Position numbers and translations under genes: made by a program. DNA of 64,000 nucleotides from Megalonaias nervosa (Eukaryota > Mollusca > Bivalvia > Unionida > Unionidae), in NCBI GenBank assembly GCA_016617855.1, contig JAECUM010009856.1:1-64000 (forward strand), written 5' to 3'. The notes under the pieces are model-generated. The model was not told where the DNA came from, made no database searches, and was given only the letters and a program-made list of their open reading frames with translations. Below, in pieces: positions 44,190 through 55,454 of this stretch. Each line of letters starts with the position of its first letter. The stretch's first letter is position 1.

Positions 44190-44232
44190 GGTGGTTATTG
44201 TTTACTTTGGACTGGAACAAACAATAACCACC
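44190..44232. repeat. Perfect 14-bp stem hairpin
   Basis: GGTGGTTATTGTTT pairs exactly with AAACAATAACCACC across a 15-base loop, in the last intron of the C2H2 gene. The rest of that intron (43921-45014) shows no further exon that fits in phase. Confidence 0.6.
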
Positions 44233-45014
44233 AATTAGAATTGAATGTTAACATATTTCACTGTGTAACACACCAAACTGCAGCCTACAGATTTGACCCA
44301 AGTAGTCAAGATACAAAGCAACAGAGAAATTTCGTGTAAAAGTGGTTAATAAATGATGACTGAAGTACATGTCCTTCATTATACATGAGGAACATGTTTG
44401 GAATGTCTCCGTTATGCTGAAGCTGCTGGTTGGATAAAATAAATTGCATTTTATCTACGAGTTTGGGAAGAAAGGTTATGAACCATGTTACTTTGTGTTA
44501 ATTTGTTGAAGACAAGTGGGTGTTGTCAATTGTTTCTTTTTCTTGTTTACTGACAAAAATGAATAACTGCCTGCTACAGATGTCTCAGATGAATTTTCAA
44601 TTCAAAGAATACAAAGGTAAACAACTAATAATTATTCATGACTGCAGAAGATTAAAGTAACTTGTATCATTTTGCATTAATTCTTCGCCTCTTGTATCAA
44701 TATGGGTATTGATGAATCGTTTCACCCACAGAGTGGACCCAATTCTTTGGACCCTGGACCACAATTTGAAAATGGTAGACAAATCCTTCTTTAGGTCATT
44801 AACTATTGATTAAATCAAAGTAAGATTCTTTTTTGTTGTATTTTGAAGTGGTTACAGGTAAAAATTAATATTGAAATGTTGTAAAGGTTTACTATGTGAT
44901 ACTTTTTATCCACAGGAATTGTGGCTATTGATTTACCTATCATACAATTTAAACAACATATAGACTTGAATTGTTTCTTAAAGCCTTTAATACCGATGCT
45001 GTTTTCCTTTTCAG

Positions 45015-45724
45015 AGAGTTTTAACAAAAGCAAAGGGTATGTGTTGAAACTGTCCACACACTCAGGTCAGATTCAGTTTCATTGTGCATATTGCTCATAC
45101 ACAGGTCATCTGAGGCACCAGCTGAAAATGCATTGTCGGAAAGAGCACCCTAATAAGACGTTCCTTCTGATTGAACCTGGCTTTAGTGGTGGAACCAGCA
45201 GTGACAGTTCTAATGACAAATTTTACAATGAGGAAGTGGTTGGTATCATTGCTACGGAAACAGATCAGTATGCTGCAAGACATGAACTCAATAATGCTGC
45301 AAGACATGAACTCGATAATGCTGCAAGACATGAACTCAATAATGCTGCAAGACATGAACTCGATAATGCTGCAAAACATGAACTCGATAATGCTGCAAAA
45401 CATGAACTTGATAATGCTGCAAAACATGAACTTGATAATGGTTCATATTCCATAGGAAAACGAGGATTTAAGAGATTTAAATTGACTCCGGTCTCAGTGA
45501 AATGCATCGACATTATGAAATGTGACTTGACATGTTTACAGGAGAAAATTCAATCTAAAGAGATAAATTGTATAAACATTGACACCTTGGAGGCTAAGGA
45601 TGTTATCGACCTGATATTAAAGGGCAGGGAAGGATATTCATTTTACATAAAAGAAGCTTGCAGAGGTTCTGTTTGCTTAAATATGCTGACTCCGCAAGAA
45701 ATAGAAGATGTCATCATGAGATAA
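45015..45724 (+). CDS. Last exon of the C2H2 protein with third finger and 8-residue repeat
   Basis: The acceptor CTGTTTTCCTTTTCAG|AG enters in phase 1 and the frame runs 236 codons to TAA. The exon carries a third finger, FHCAYCSYTGHLRHQLKM then HCRKEHPNKTF, with the same CX2CX12HX4HP spacing. An acidic/Ser linker follows, then seven perfect-length copies of an 8-residue unit (AARHELNN to AAKHELDN, 45272-45439), then a C-terminal segment with KRGFKRFKLTPVSVKC and LTPQEIEDVIMR. An earlier acceptor at about 44916 (TTTTATCCACAG|GA) is also in frame and would add about 33 residues. The C-terminus is well formed but not recognised. Confidence 0.82.
45272..45439 (+). repeat. 24-bp coding minisatellite, seven copies
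   Basis: GCTGCAAGACATGAACTCAA plus TAAT repeats exactly seven times with no frame change. Copies 1-4 encode Arg at position 3 and copies 5-7 encode Lys. Asn and Asp alternate at position 7 in copies 1-4, showing that pairs were duplicated together. Confidence 0.95.
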
Positions 45725-45730
45725 ATCCCT

Positions 45731-45862
45731 ACAGGGTGGGATTTTTTTTATGTTTACACTGTCATAAATTCTGCAGGGTGGAATTTTTGTGCTTACACTG
45801 TTGTGAACGTTACAGGGTGGAATTTTTGTGTTTACACTGTCATAAACTCTATAGGGTAGTTT
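45731..45862. repeat. About 40-bp tandem repeat right after the C2H2 stop codon
   Basis: CAGGGTGGAATTTTTGTG and TTACACTGTCATAAA recur at 42-, 39- and 39-bp spacing, beginning within ten bases of the stop. It would be the start of the 3' UTR. Confidence 0.8.
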
Positions 45863-45864
45863 GA

Positions 45865-46380
45865 ATCAGTAGGTTGTATTCATGAAACGACTGAGCGTGA
45901 GTATGATATTTTCACTTTTAAAATAATCCACTCACCTTTATTTGTTGTTAATGGGAAAAGGTGAGCAGCTTCTTCTGTGCATAATAGCAAGAAACAGTGG
46001 TCACCTTATGATTGTTTGTTCTGCAGTACATGTGGCAGTTTAAACGTTTTAGAGTCCTGCTTTCAGTGTAATATATGGTCAGCATTCTAGGACATGTCAT
46101 ATCGCATTATTAAATGTCAATATTTCACTATTCTGCTATGATTGAATATTGCATCAGTGTTGATATTGTTGATTGTTATTACAATTCATTATTGCTTGTT
46201 GATCATGACAAATTACAAAAATAACAAACTCATTAGCTAACATTCTGGGGCTTTTATTTATAATTTTTGGGGAGGGCTTTTAGTTTGCATTATGGTGTAG
46301 TGACATTGATATGAAGTTTGAACATTTTCCTGGAAATTAATTTTGTGATTTTTAGGTCTACAAGTCATAGTCCATGAGAG
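45865..46380. other. 3' flank of the C2H2 gene
   Basis: AT-rich. No unambiguous AATAAA close to the stop was found, so the transcript end is unknown. Confidence 0.35.
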
Positions 46381-47349
46381 TTTATGGGATATCCAGTTGT
46401 CCATCCTTCTGTTTGCCCAAGTTTATTGTCACCACTCCTCCAAACTACATGGATGATTGCCATGAAACTTGACACACACATTCATCCCATAGGAACATCC
46501 TATATTGTCATCAGAGCAGCCATTTTATTGTTGCTGCTACCCCCAAATGGATTGTCATATTAACCTGGGATTTTCACTAAAGACATTATATGATTTCTGG
46601 CTGGTTCTGAATGAAAATGGTGCCAATTTGACATCCAATATGGCTGCCTTGGCGACTAATTGGACATCTACAATAGCCATCTTGAAAATTTTGTTATTGA
46701 TACTTTTGAAGAAATGGTCATATCAATATGGATTGTAGACTAGAAAACTTCTTATGAAATGTAGTTGATCCTAAGTGAAATTGGTTCTGACTTGACTATC
46801 ACTAGTCCTCCTGGATAAATGGTCATGTTGACATGGGTTTTTGCTAAAGCCTTATTTTGATGTGTAGTTCCACCTATATGAAAATGGTGCTAATAGGACA
46901 TCTAATATGACTTGCATAGTGGCTATTTTAAATATGTTGCTGTTGCTACTCTGCCTTGGTTTTTGGTACTACTGACATGAGGCTTCACCACAAGATTTTT
47001 TGTCCTAAATGAAAAAGGTTCTGACTCTTACATCCAATATGGCCACTATAATGGCCATCTTGAAAATCATGTTATAGCTACTTGTTCTGAATGTATGGTC
47101 ATATTGATATAAGGTTTTTGCCAAAAGACTCCCTTAGATGTTTTGTTATGAAAATGGTGTTGACCTGATGGCCAGTATGCTCATAACTTTGGTAATTTTC
47201 AACAAAAAAAAATCTTGCTATTGCACCAAGATGTCTGAGTAGGCATCAGAGAAGAAACTCTCTCATCATAGATTCGTGGAAATTCAATTTTGACTTGTAG
47301 AGTGTCAGTCCCTTCAATAAAGTCTCATTTATTATGGTAGAAATAATAA

Positions 47350-48330
47350 AATTGGTGCAAAACTTCTTTTTATGTGTATAAAATACTCATCTGCAGGGGT
47401 CATGCTACCAGTCAAAGTTGGTGACTAAGCCACTTAAGAAATGAAAACTTGGCCTTTTTCTGTGATTTTTTAGATGTACATTGATTTTTAAGATGCTTCC
47501 TTGCATTAGTCATTTATTTCAGATGTTGTGTTAATTTTCAAGGCAAATTGTAGGCATCAAGCCATCAGTTAGCTGGTGTTTGATTTCATTTGCGCCATGA
47601 CCTCCTTCATCCAAGGAAGATGCTCAAACCACAAGGCCACTGGATTGGTACGGAGACAAATAATAAAACCATAAATCTGCAATTCTATCAATGGGCTTGC
47701 AACAAAGCTGGAATGTGAGTGGTTACATTAAGAAAGCCCATCTTTCTAAAAACAGATGCATTCGCATGTTGGATGTTTCAGTTCATTTGGAAAGAAGGTT
47801 TGGTTCGTCTGTATACTGACTTGAATGCTTCCTTGTGGTAAATATGAATAGTTATGGTAATGTTTTATCAGCAACAAAGAAATTAAGATGAACAATAAGG
47901 TATGAAGGCACAGGTGCACTTGCTCTCATGCACATGTTACAGTTGTTCTTACAAACGAGTTTAAAAATGTTTTTCCAACTGCCATTTTATATTTAACTTT
48001 CATAAAGTACAAAGCAAAATTCTTGTTTAAGGTTAGTTGATTTAGCATTTTTCCTAACTTTGCAATTACAATAATGTATTCTGGTTACTCCTGTCAGTTA
48101 AAATTCATTAAAATGTTTAGCTTCTACAGTGCTCTTAAATCGGATGGGGAAAAGAAACCCTGCATATGATTATGATAATTTTTATATGCGTACAATATGT
48201 GTTTATAATGTACATACAACTCAGAAAGTATTATCTTGAAAATGAAATGTTGCTTAAAACCAGTGTTATGTGCAGATATGCATACTGAGAAATAGAGGGC
48301 ATAATTCAAATAAGAGAATGAAAACACATG
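47350..48330. other. Plain stretch within the repeat region
   Basis: No gene or repeat recognised between the two parts of the 145-bp array. Confidence 0.35.
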
Positions 48331-48338
48331 TACATGCA

Positions 48339-48339
48339 A

Positions 48340-48429
<90 letters not shown>
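48339..48429. repeat. (CA)n(TA)n microsatellite
   Basis: A CA run then about 66 bases of pure TA. The same compound type occurs at 15234. Confidence 0.95.
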
Positions 48430-48431
<2 letters not shown>

Positions 48432-48699
48432 TGCTTTGCTTTCACTTCTCCCTCTTCAGCTCACACTTCTTCCTGTCCTGTCCAAAAGGAGAAGTCACTT
48501 CTCCCAAAAATTCAAGACTAGCTTGACCCCTGCATCTGTATATATTTTGATGTCTACGCTTCTGCTTATACAGTATATGGGTTTGCTTATCACTAATGAA
48601 TAAGAAATTAAGTTCACTAGTGTCCCAAGGTTTGGGACACTTGATGGTATGTGCTTTTTGGCCAGTTGAATAATACTCAAATCAGCCAAAAACTTCTTA

Positions 48700-49195
48700 G
48701 AAATACTATATGTACTTACTTATAAGTCAACTGCAAATGACATAGACACTGATCTGCATCAGCAAATCAGAGTCTACCATATATAGTTGCAAGTCATAAT
48801 GCAAACTACAAAGATCATGATCTGCCATAGCATAATGTTCCTGCCATTCAGGGTCTATGCTGTTTGTTCTGCTGATTACTCCTCACAAACTACACAGACC
48901 CAGATCTGCCAATGCATTATGCAACAGCAGATCTGGGTCTGTGCAGTTTGTAATTGGACTCCTCTTATAAGCAAGTATAGATGGTATCTTTGTTCTACTA
49001 ATTACTCCTAACAAGCTGCGTAGATCCAGATCTACCAGGGCATTGCGACATAAATCTGGATGTGTGCAGTTTATAGTTGGATTTGAGTTGCAAGTATATA
49101 TGGTAATCCATGTTTTGAGTTGTGAGTATATATGGTAATCCATGTTTTGAGTTGTGAGTATATATATGGTATACCATGTTTGCCATAATATCTGC
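48700..49195. repeat. Cluster of foldback repeats with AGATCTGGGTCTGTGCAG arms
   Basis: The clearest hairpin is 48888-48952: AACTACACAGACCCAGATCT on the left and AGATCTGGGTCTGTGCAGTT on the right, loop CCAATGCATTATGC-like. Diverged copies lie at about 48745-48780 and 49015-49080. At 49083-49180 three copies of a 41-bp unit (GTATATATGGTAATCCATGT) follow. A related copy is at 56455-56680. Confidence 0.75.
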
Positions 49196-50373
49196 ACATC
49201 ATTCTCTGATCAAAACTTGCTTAAAAGCAGCCAATTCTAGACTCGTGTCTAGATTCTAGCATGCCTCATAGGAGGACTGCTAAAATCTGTTCAGAACATC
49301 ATAATTTACTTAAAATCTGCCACCACTTATGCCTGGAATATTATTACCATCTAACACTGAGGATTGAATAACTTTCAGAAATGTTCATATTGAGTGCGAG
49401 CATATTGGGACCTAAAATGGGCCTCAAGATTGACATGTTCCCATCATTATTTTTCATCTGTTGTCTGTTTCCTAAACTACTTGGAGGGTTGCCATAAAAC
49501 TTTACACATGCATTCATTCCATGGACTAGTTGGTCTTAAATACACATGGCCACCACAGCAGCCATCTTGAAAATTTTGTTAGTGCTATTCCTTCTGAATA
49601 AATGGCCATATCAACATAGAGTTTCTGTTGAGACTTCTTATGATGTCTGCTTAGTCCTAATTGAAAATGGCAGAAATCTGATATCCAGTATGGCCACCAA
49701 GGCAGCCATCTTGAAAATCTTATCTATACTCCTACACAATGGACAGTCATATGAAAAAGTTGTTTTTTGCTGAAAGACTTTTTATGATGTCTCGTTGGCC
49801 ATAAATAAAATGGGTTAAGATCTCATATCTAATACGGCCACAAAGAAAGTCATCTTGAAAATTTTATTATTTCTACTCCTGAACAAAAAGTCATATTCAC
49901 TTACTATGTCTGGTTGGTCCTAACTGAAAATGATGCCAGTATGACTGCTAATGCTGCCCTCTTGAGAATCTTGTTGATGCTACTTCTCCTAGATGGATGG
50001 TTGTATCAGCTTGTTGTTTTTTTGCTAAGACTTCTTATGATGTCTTCTTAGTCCAGAATAAAAATGGTGTCACTCAGACATCCAATATGGTGATAAAAGT
50101 GGTCATCTTGAATGTTATTACTTCTCCAGAATCTGGGGTTTCAACTTCAAGATTCTCTATATCTTAAAAATATTGTTATCACTACTACTCCCAAAGGGAT
50201 GGCCATATCAACATGGGGTTTTCACCAGTAGACTTCTTATAATACTTAGTTTGTCCTAAAAGAAAATTGTTCTCGTTGTACATCCAAGTTGGCTTCCATT
50301 ATGGCTGTCTTAAAAATCATACTGTTGCTTCTCCCATTGAATGGATCATATTAGGAATGTTTCATTTAAACAT

Positions 50374-50519
50374 ACATGGTACCCAGGGAAGGCAGTTTTT
50401 AAAAAATATATGCCAGGGTACTTAGATTTCACAGAGTTCACATTAAAATGATAAGAAATTTTAAATTGCATCTATGGGTGAGTATCCCACTTTAAAAGTG
50501 CCTTCTCTGGGTCCCATGT
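50374..50519. mobile_element. Small MITE with about 25-bp terminal inverted repeats
   Basis: It starts ACATGGTACCCAGGGAAGGC and ends GCCTTCTCTGGGTCCCATGT, inverted with few mismatches. A 146-bp non-coding element; target duplication not certain. Confidence 0.65.
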
Positions 50520-52380
50520 AATTTTTAATGGAACAGCCCTTAACAAGGGAATTTTACCAAGAGATTTATAATGATATCTACTTGGTCCTAGATTAACTTG
50601 CCAGTCCAATAACTAATATGTCCATGCAAGCAAGAGCAATAAAGTTTAGGTATAAATATTTTAATAAATGTATTTGACAGATCTCATGATAATTTTTTTA
50701 ACATTTTCCACACGGTGTCATTATCTACTGATAGTCTCCTCTCATTTCTGGATCATGCTGACATACCAACACGTATTTAATGAGAACTTTTTATTCACAA
50801 GATAGGATGATGGATTATCAATAGTGGGGAGATCACCATAGTGTAATAATAATTTAGAACGTATGTACCATCTTTGCCTGTCACTAATTTATAGAGGTAC
50901 ACGGTATTACCAGTATACCAGTTTACTGTTGTGTTTTTCTTTTCAGTGGTATGTACCATGGTAGTTTTCACTGTGCTGCTTCTTTAGTAGTTTCCATCAG
51001 TAAGGAATGTAGGGAATTCCCTAATAATCTTCATACAAATTGAAATATATTAACAGCATGTTTTCATTTTACACACAATAATTTAAAAAATTATTTTATT
51101 TTAGAAATTGGTTGTATTTGTCACAAAATGTTTTGAATATTACAGATATAATTTTATTCATGTTAATCAAGTGTTTGACATCTGTCATGTATGTCATTGT
51201 AATGGCCATATGGGATGTTGACAAAGATAATCAGTTCAAATCCCAATTTTTGGAAAAATATTGAATAAAAATGTAATGTTTTAGTAATTTTGAACAAATG
51301 GTAATGTGCTAAAGACATGTATTCCTTTCTAAGACTACAAATCATCCTAAGATTTTAAGAAAAGCAGTTGTTTTCTGTTTAAATTTATATAATTTCTCAA
51401 GTCCACTAAATATTTTCATGTTTGTTGGGTGTGTTTTATCTTTATAGGCCTCTGATATCTTGCCTGGATGTTGTCATCCCAGTCAAAGTTTCCCTGCCAG
51501 TTGTATCAGTAGTGTTGCCTACAAGGGGTCTAATACAGAGCAAATCAAACACTTGCATGAGCATGTCTTAATTGTCCATGTTATTCCCAAGGACCTCAGG
51601 ATAACAGTCATTGTCAACTGAAAGTTTCCTAAATTTGCAAATACTACAGTAATTTTTCTCTAACCACCAAATGACCATACCTCGCAAAACTCTAATTTTA
51701 CACCTGTATGGTTTTTCTGTTGTTTCACATTTGTATAACTTATTAGTAAATCTCGCTGAACTGAATATTAGTACCTCACACCATGCAATACAAAACATGA
51801 TGCAAACACCTAATACATAGAATTATTCCTATTTCAGATTACTAAAAACATAGACCTCAGATAATTCTTGTGTTAAGAAATAATGGAGGGTCCTTTTTCT
51901 AAACTTATCCATGCTGTCATAATGTCTTATGAATGCCGTATGTTATGATGTCTGCTCCTAGAAATTAGCTATTTACTTGGCTTGAAAAAACATATTCCCA
52001 CATCAGCTTTCCTTAAAAACCAAATAATCACTAAAATTTAACAAAGCTATAAGAGGCAACATAAATATATGTAGCATATACCCCAGATTTATTACAAAAG
52101 CATAGCTAGAAAATTGTAGGATTTGGTGTTGGTACTTTTGTATTTTTATCAACTTGCTCTATAATGTCAGCAGTGTCTAAGAAGCTGTCATCTGTAGTGT
52201 AAACATAATGATCCTACTTTAGTTACAGTTTTTAGATGAAAACTGATGCAAAAATTAACAAACACGGAGCTAATTCATCTAATATAAGGTGCAGACCATT
52301 TAATGGGGGGGGGGGTAGGCTGTAATTTTCTTCTGAGCTGAGGATTTTTTTAATATCTTTAGATAATTATTTTATTTTCT
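50520..52380. other. No gene recognised
   Basis: AT-rich interval. Open frames are short and without motifs. A 10-base G run occurs near 52305. Confidence 0.35.
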
Positions 52381-52387
52381 TCAAATA

Positions 52388-52454
52388 ATAAAATGGACAT
52401 GATGTGGTGTTATTTAGCTTTAAAATGGACATGATGTGGTGTTATTTAGCTTTA
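52388..52454. repeat. Two-copy 32-bp direct repeat
   Basis: AAAATGGACATGATGTGGTG plus TTATTTAGCTTT occurs twice head to tail. Confidence 0.85.
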
Positions 52455-52731
52455 AATCAGAGCAAGATTTTTTCCAGCTATTGACAGGTGGAATTGTTCT
52501 TTAAAATAGTGTCAGGTTTCTGTCCCAGAACATGAAAGTTTTGGACCCCAATATAACTGCAGCAGTATTACCATGATGAACATTGTGGAATGTTCAGAAA
52601 TAATGTGGTACAATATTTGTCATGGTACCCAGCTCTTCTAACATGGTATAGTGATGGTAATGACTTGTTTAAATTGTATATAATTTATCCAAGTTATTTG
52701 CCACAAGCACTTTTACCATAACTTTATAACC

Positions 52732-53690
52732 TGCATTATACTCATCAAACTAATAAGCTGTACTACACCTAACAATATGTAACTAATTAGTAGCACTATA
52801 CATATCAATATGTAACTAATTAGTAGCACTATACATATCAATATCAAACTAATTAGTAACACTATAGATATCAATGTCAAATTATTTACTGACATGATAC
52901 ATACCAATATCAAACTAGTTCACTGCACTATACATATCAATGTCAAAATAATTCACTGCACTATACATATCAATGTCAAACTAATTCACTGCACTATACA
53001 TATCAATATCAAACTAATTAGTAGCACTGTACATATGAATGTCTACTTCACTGCATTATACATACTGATGTCAAACTAATTCACTGCACTATACATATCA
53101 ATATCAAACTAATTAGTAGCACTGTACATATGAGTGTCTAATTCACTGAATATTGATATCAAACTAATTCACTGCACTATACATATCAATATCAAACTAA
53201 TTAGTAGCACTGTACATATGAATGTCTAATTCACTGCACTATACATATCAATATCAAACTAATTCACTGCATTATACATATCAATATCAAGCTAATTAGT
53301 AGCACTTTACATATGAGTGTCTAATTCACTGCACTATACATAATTTGTAGCACTGTACATATTAATGTCAAACTAATTAACTGTTCTTTACATATCAATG
53401 TCTAACTAATTAGTAGCACTATACATGTCAGTGACCAACTAATTCATTGCACTGTACATATAATGATAAACTAATTAGTAGCACAACACATACCAATATC
53501 AAACTAATTCACTGCTCTCTACATATCAATATCAAGCTAATTAGTAGCAATGTACATATTAATGCCAAACTAATTAACTGTTCTTTACATATCAATGCCA
53601 AACTAATTAGTAGCACTAAACATGTTAGTGTCCAACTAATTAATTGCACTGTACATATCAATGTAAAACTAATTAGTAGCTCTACACAGA
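52732..53690. repeat. 33-bp minisatellite array, about 29 copies
   Basis: The unit is approximately AACTAATTAGTAGCACTATA plus CATATCAATGTCA. Because 33 is a multiple of 3, the plus strand encodes repeating Ile/Thr/Lys/Leu and the minus strand repeating Leu/Ile/Ser open frames. These are not genes. A related, more diverged array continues at 53945-54300. Confidence 0.93.
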
Positions 53691-53692
53691 AC

Positions 53693-53947
53693 CAGTGGGG
53701 GGGGGGGGCATTTGACCCAGGCCTCAACCCCTAAGGGGCCTTGAAAAGTGTTTTTGAAATGAACAATGATGAAAACAATAAACATACTTTATTGTATACT
53801 TGTCTTTTAAATCTTGATATAGTAAATGATATGGACTTGTTTTGGGATTCATTTCCAAATGTCAGTATAGCCAGGACCTAGGGGCCTCAAACTCTCAAAG
53901 TTGTCTGGGCCTCTCAACCTCTCAACCTCTGAATGGGCCTGGCACTG
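53693..53947. mobile_element. Probable MITE interrupting the 33-bp array
   Basis: Non-repeat DNA begins CAGTGG with a G run and ends CCTGGCACTG, splitting the minisatellite into two parts. The CAGTG/CACTG ends suggest a hAT-type element, but no clear 8-bp duplication was seen. Confidence 0.45.
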
Positions 53948-54300
53948 TACATACATATATCACACCAATTAGATGCACATTTCAAATACCTGCACAATAC
54001 ATACACTGTTAATAAGCTGCACTGTTCATATCAAACTAATTACATGCATTATAAATATCAAGGTAATTAGCTGCACTAAACATGCTTGGATACTAATTAC
54101 CTGCACTGTTAATAACAAACTAATTATCTGCACTGTACATGTCAAACTAACTACCTGCACTCTACATATGAAACTAATTAGCTGTACTAAAATATCAAAA
54201 TAATTACTGATCCTATACATATCATATTACCTGCACTATACATATGGAACTAATTACCAAGGCTATACCTATCAATCTAATTACCAGCTCAATACATATA
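53945..54300. repeat. Diverged continuation of the 33-bp array
   Basis: About 11 copies of a CAAACTAATTA..CTGCACTGTACATAT-type unit with variable length of 28-33 bp. Confidence 0.75.
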
Positions 54301-54506
54301 ACAAAGTGATTTGCATAGGTATTTGTCAAGTTTAAATAAAATAACTACTTGATAATTGTACAAGATTGAAATCATATATTTGACAAAAGATACTTTTAGT
54401 TATTTTTCATTTTGGATTGTATTGCCATTTTGGAAATCTGCATTTTATATGCAAGAACCAGTAAGACTTTGAGGTATGGTCTGCTTATAAACTTGTTTGC
54501 ACTCGT

Positions 54507-54683
54507 TTATACCATGATTCTATTCATTCATTTATACCATGATTCTATTCATTCATTTATACCATGATTCTATTCATTCATTTATACCATGATTCTGTTC
54601 ATTCATTTATACCATGATTCTATTCATTCATTTATACCGTGATTCTATTCATTCATTTATACCATGATTCTATTCATTCATTT
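54507..54683. repeat. 25-bp minisatellite, seven copies
   Basis: CATTTATACCATGATTCTAT plus TCATT repeats at exact 25-bp spacing with one or two substitutions, so it is young compared with neighbouring arrays. Confidence 0.95.
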
Positions 54684-54689
54684 GTTCGG

Positions 54690-55280
54690 TCACGCTTAAT
54701 TCCCCCCCCTCCACACACACACTTGTCCCTTTTTTTGAATGTAGCAGATAACTTCATCTGCACAGGAGATTGTGGGGGAGGCTAAAATTGCAAGAAATTC
54801 ACGTAAATGAGGGAGATACAGCAGGTATGCATCAGTATCTTATTACATGTTATAAATTACATGTGAAAACAATGAATCATTTCTTGGTTAACACAGAATT
54901 TACATTTTTAAAGATCAGTATGGAGAAAAAACATTCCAAGGCATTATTACGTACAGTTTTATTTGTGGAAATTGAGGGTATACTGTGCATTCATTTGATG
55001 TAAGAAAAGCATTTCCAACTTAAAAGCGATGAAGACTAATTAGTTTTATTAAATGCAATCACAGAGTTTTAGAGTTGTGACTTGACGCAACACCTTCAGC
55101 AATAGTGTTGATGAAGATCCCAACACATTTCACCATTGCTATCATTTATCCAATTGTGAACTAAAGGGTCAGTCTTGCTTTCTTTTGATCTCTATCTCAA
55201 TTTACAACAATTTCTTGAAAGATTATCAAAAGTTGTGTATTTTTTCTACATGTTTTTTTGGTCCAAATACAGAGAAGCCC
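54690..55280. other. No gene recognised
   Basis: Starts with a C run and short CA run near 54703-54720. The open frame at 54770-55003 has no motif. Confidence 0.35.
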
Positions 55281-55284
55281 AGAT

Positions 55285-55453
55285 CAATGGTTCCCAACCT
55301 TTTCGAGTATGAGGACCTCTTCTTAACTAAGGAAAATTTCACAGGCCTCCACATGCTAATAGTGCTTGCTGGGGGACTAAGATGCACTGCAAAGTTATGT
55401 GAATTTGTGGACCCCTTGGAATAACCCCTGGTTCCACAGGTTGGGAACCACTG
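55285..55453. mobile_element. hAT-type MITE (CAATGGTTCCCAACC ends)
   Basis: It starts CAATGGTTCCCAACCTTTTC and ends GGTTGGGAACCACTG, a near-perfect inverted pair. Flanks GCCCAGAT and GCTTTGAT match at five of eight positions, perhaps a decayed 8-bp duplication. The terminus is a well-known hAT-type non-autonomous end in animals. A GAGGACC..GGACCCC interior is usual for this type. Confidence 0.75.
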
Positions 55454-55454
55454 G

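Larger units (their letters stand above)
46380..50340. repeat. Long diverged array of about 145-bp repeats (interrupted)
   Basis: Units carry GTCCTAAATGAAAATGG-type, CATCCAATATGGCCACC-type, GCAGCCATCTTGAAAAT and TGGTCATATTGACATGGGG motifs, for example near 46678, 47053, 49561, 49707 and 49850. The array is broken at 47350-49440 by plain DNA, a microsatellite and foldback repeats. Short open frames in it come from the repeat. Confidence 0.65.

Noticed and set aside
44579..44617. 37-bp micro-exon in the C2H2 gene (CTGCTACAG acceptor, AAAG|GTAAAC donor)
   Set aside because: Its exit phase does not join either acceptor of the last exon without a stop.
45095..45513. Minus-strand and alternative plus-strand frames rich in Ser-Cys or Met-Asn-Ser
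   Set aside because: They are shadows of the 24-bp coding repeat of the C2H2 exon, which has clear splice and frame support on the plus strand.
48270..48603. Tyr-Ile repeat frames
   Set aside because: Translation of the (CA)n(TA)n microsatellite.
52713..53734. Repeat-protein-like frames on both strands
   Set aside because: They come from the 33-bp minisatellite, whose period is a multiple of three.
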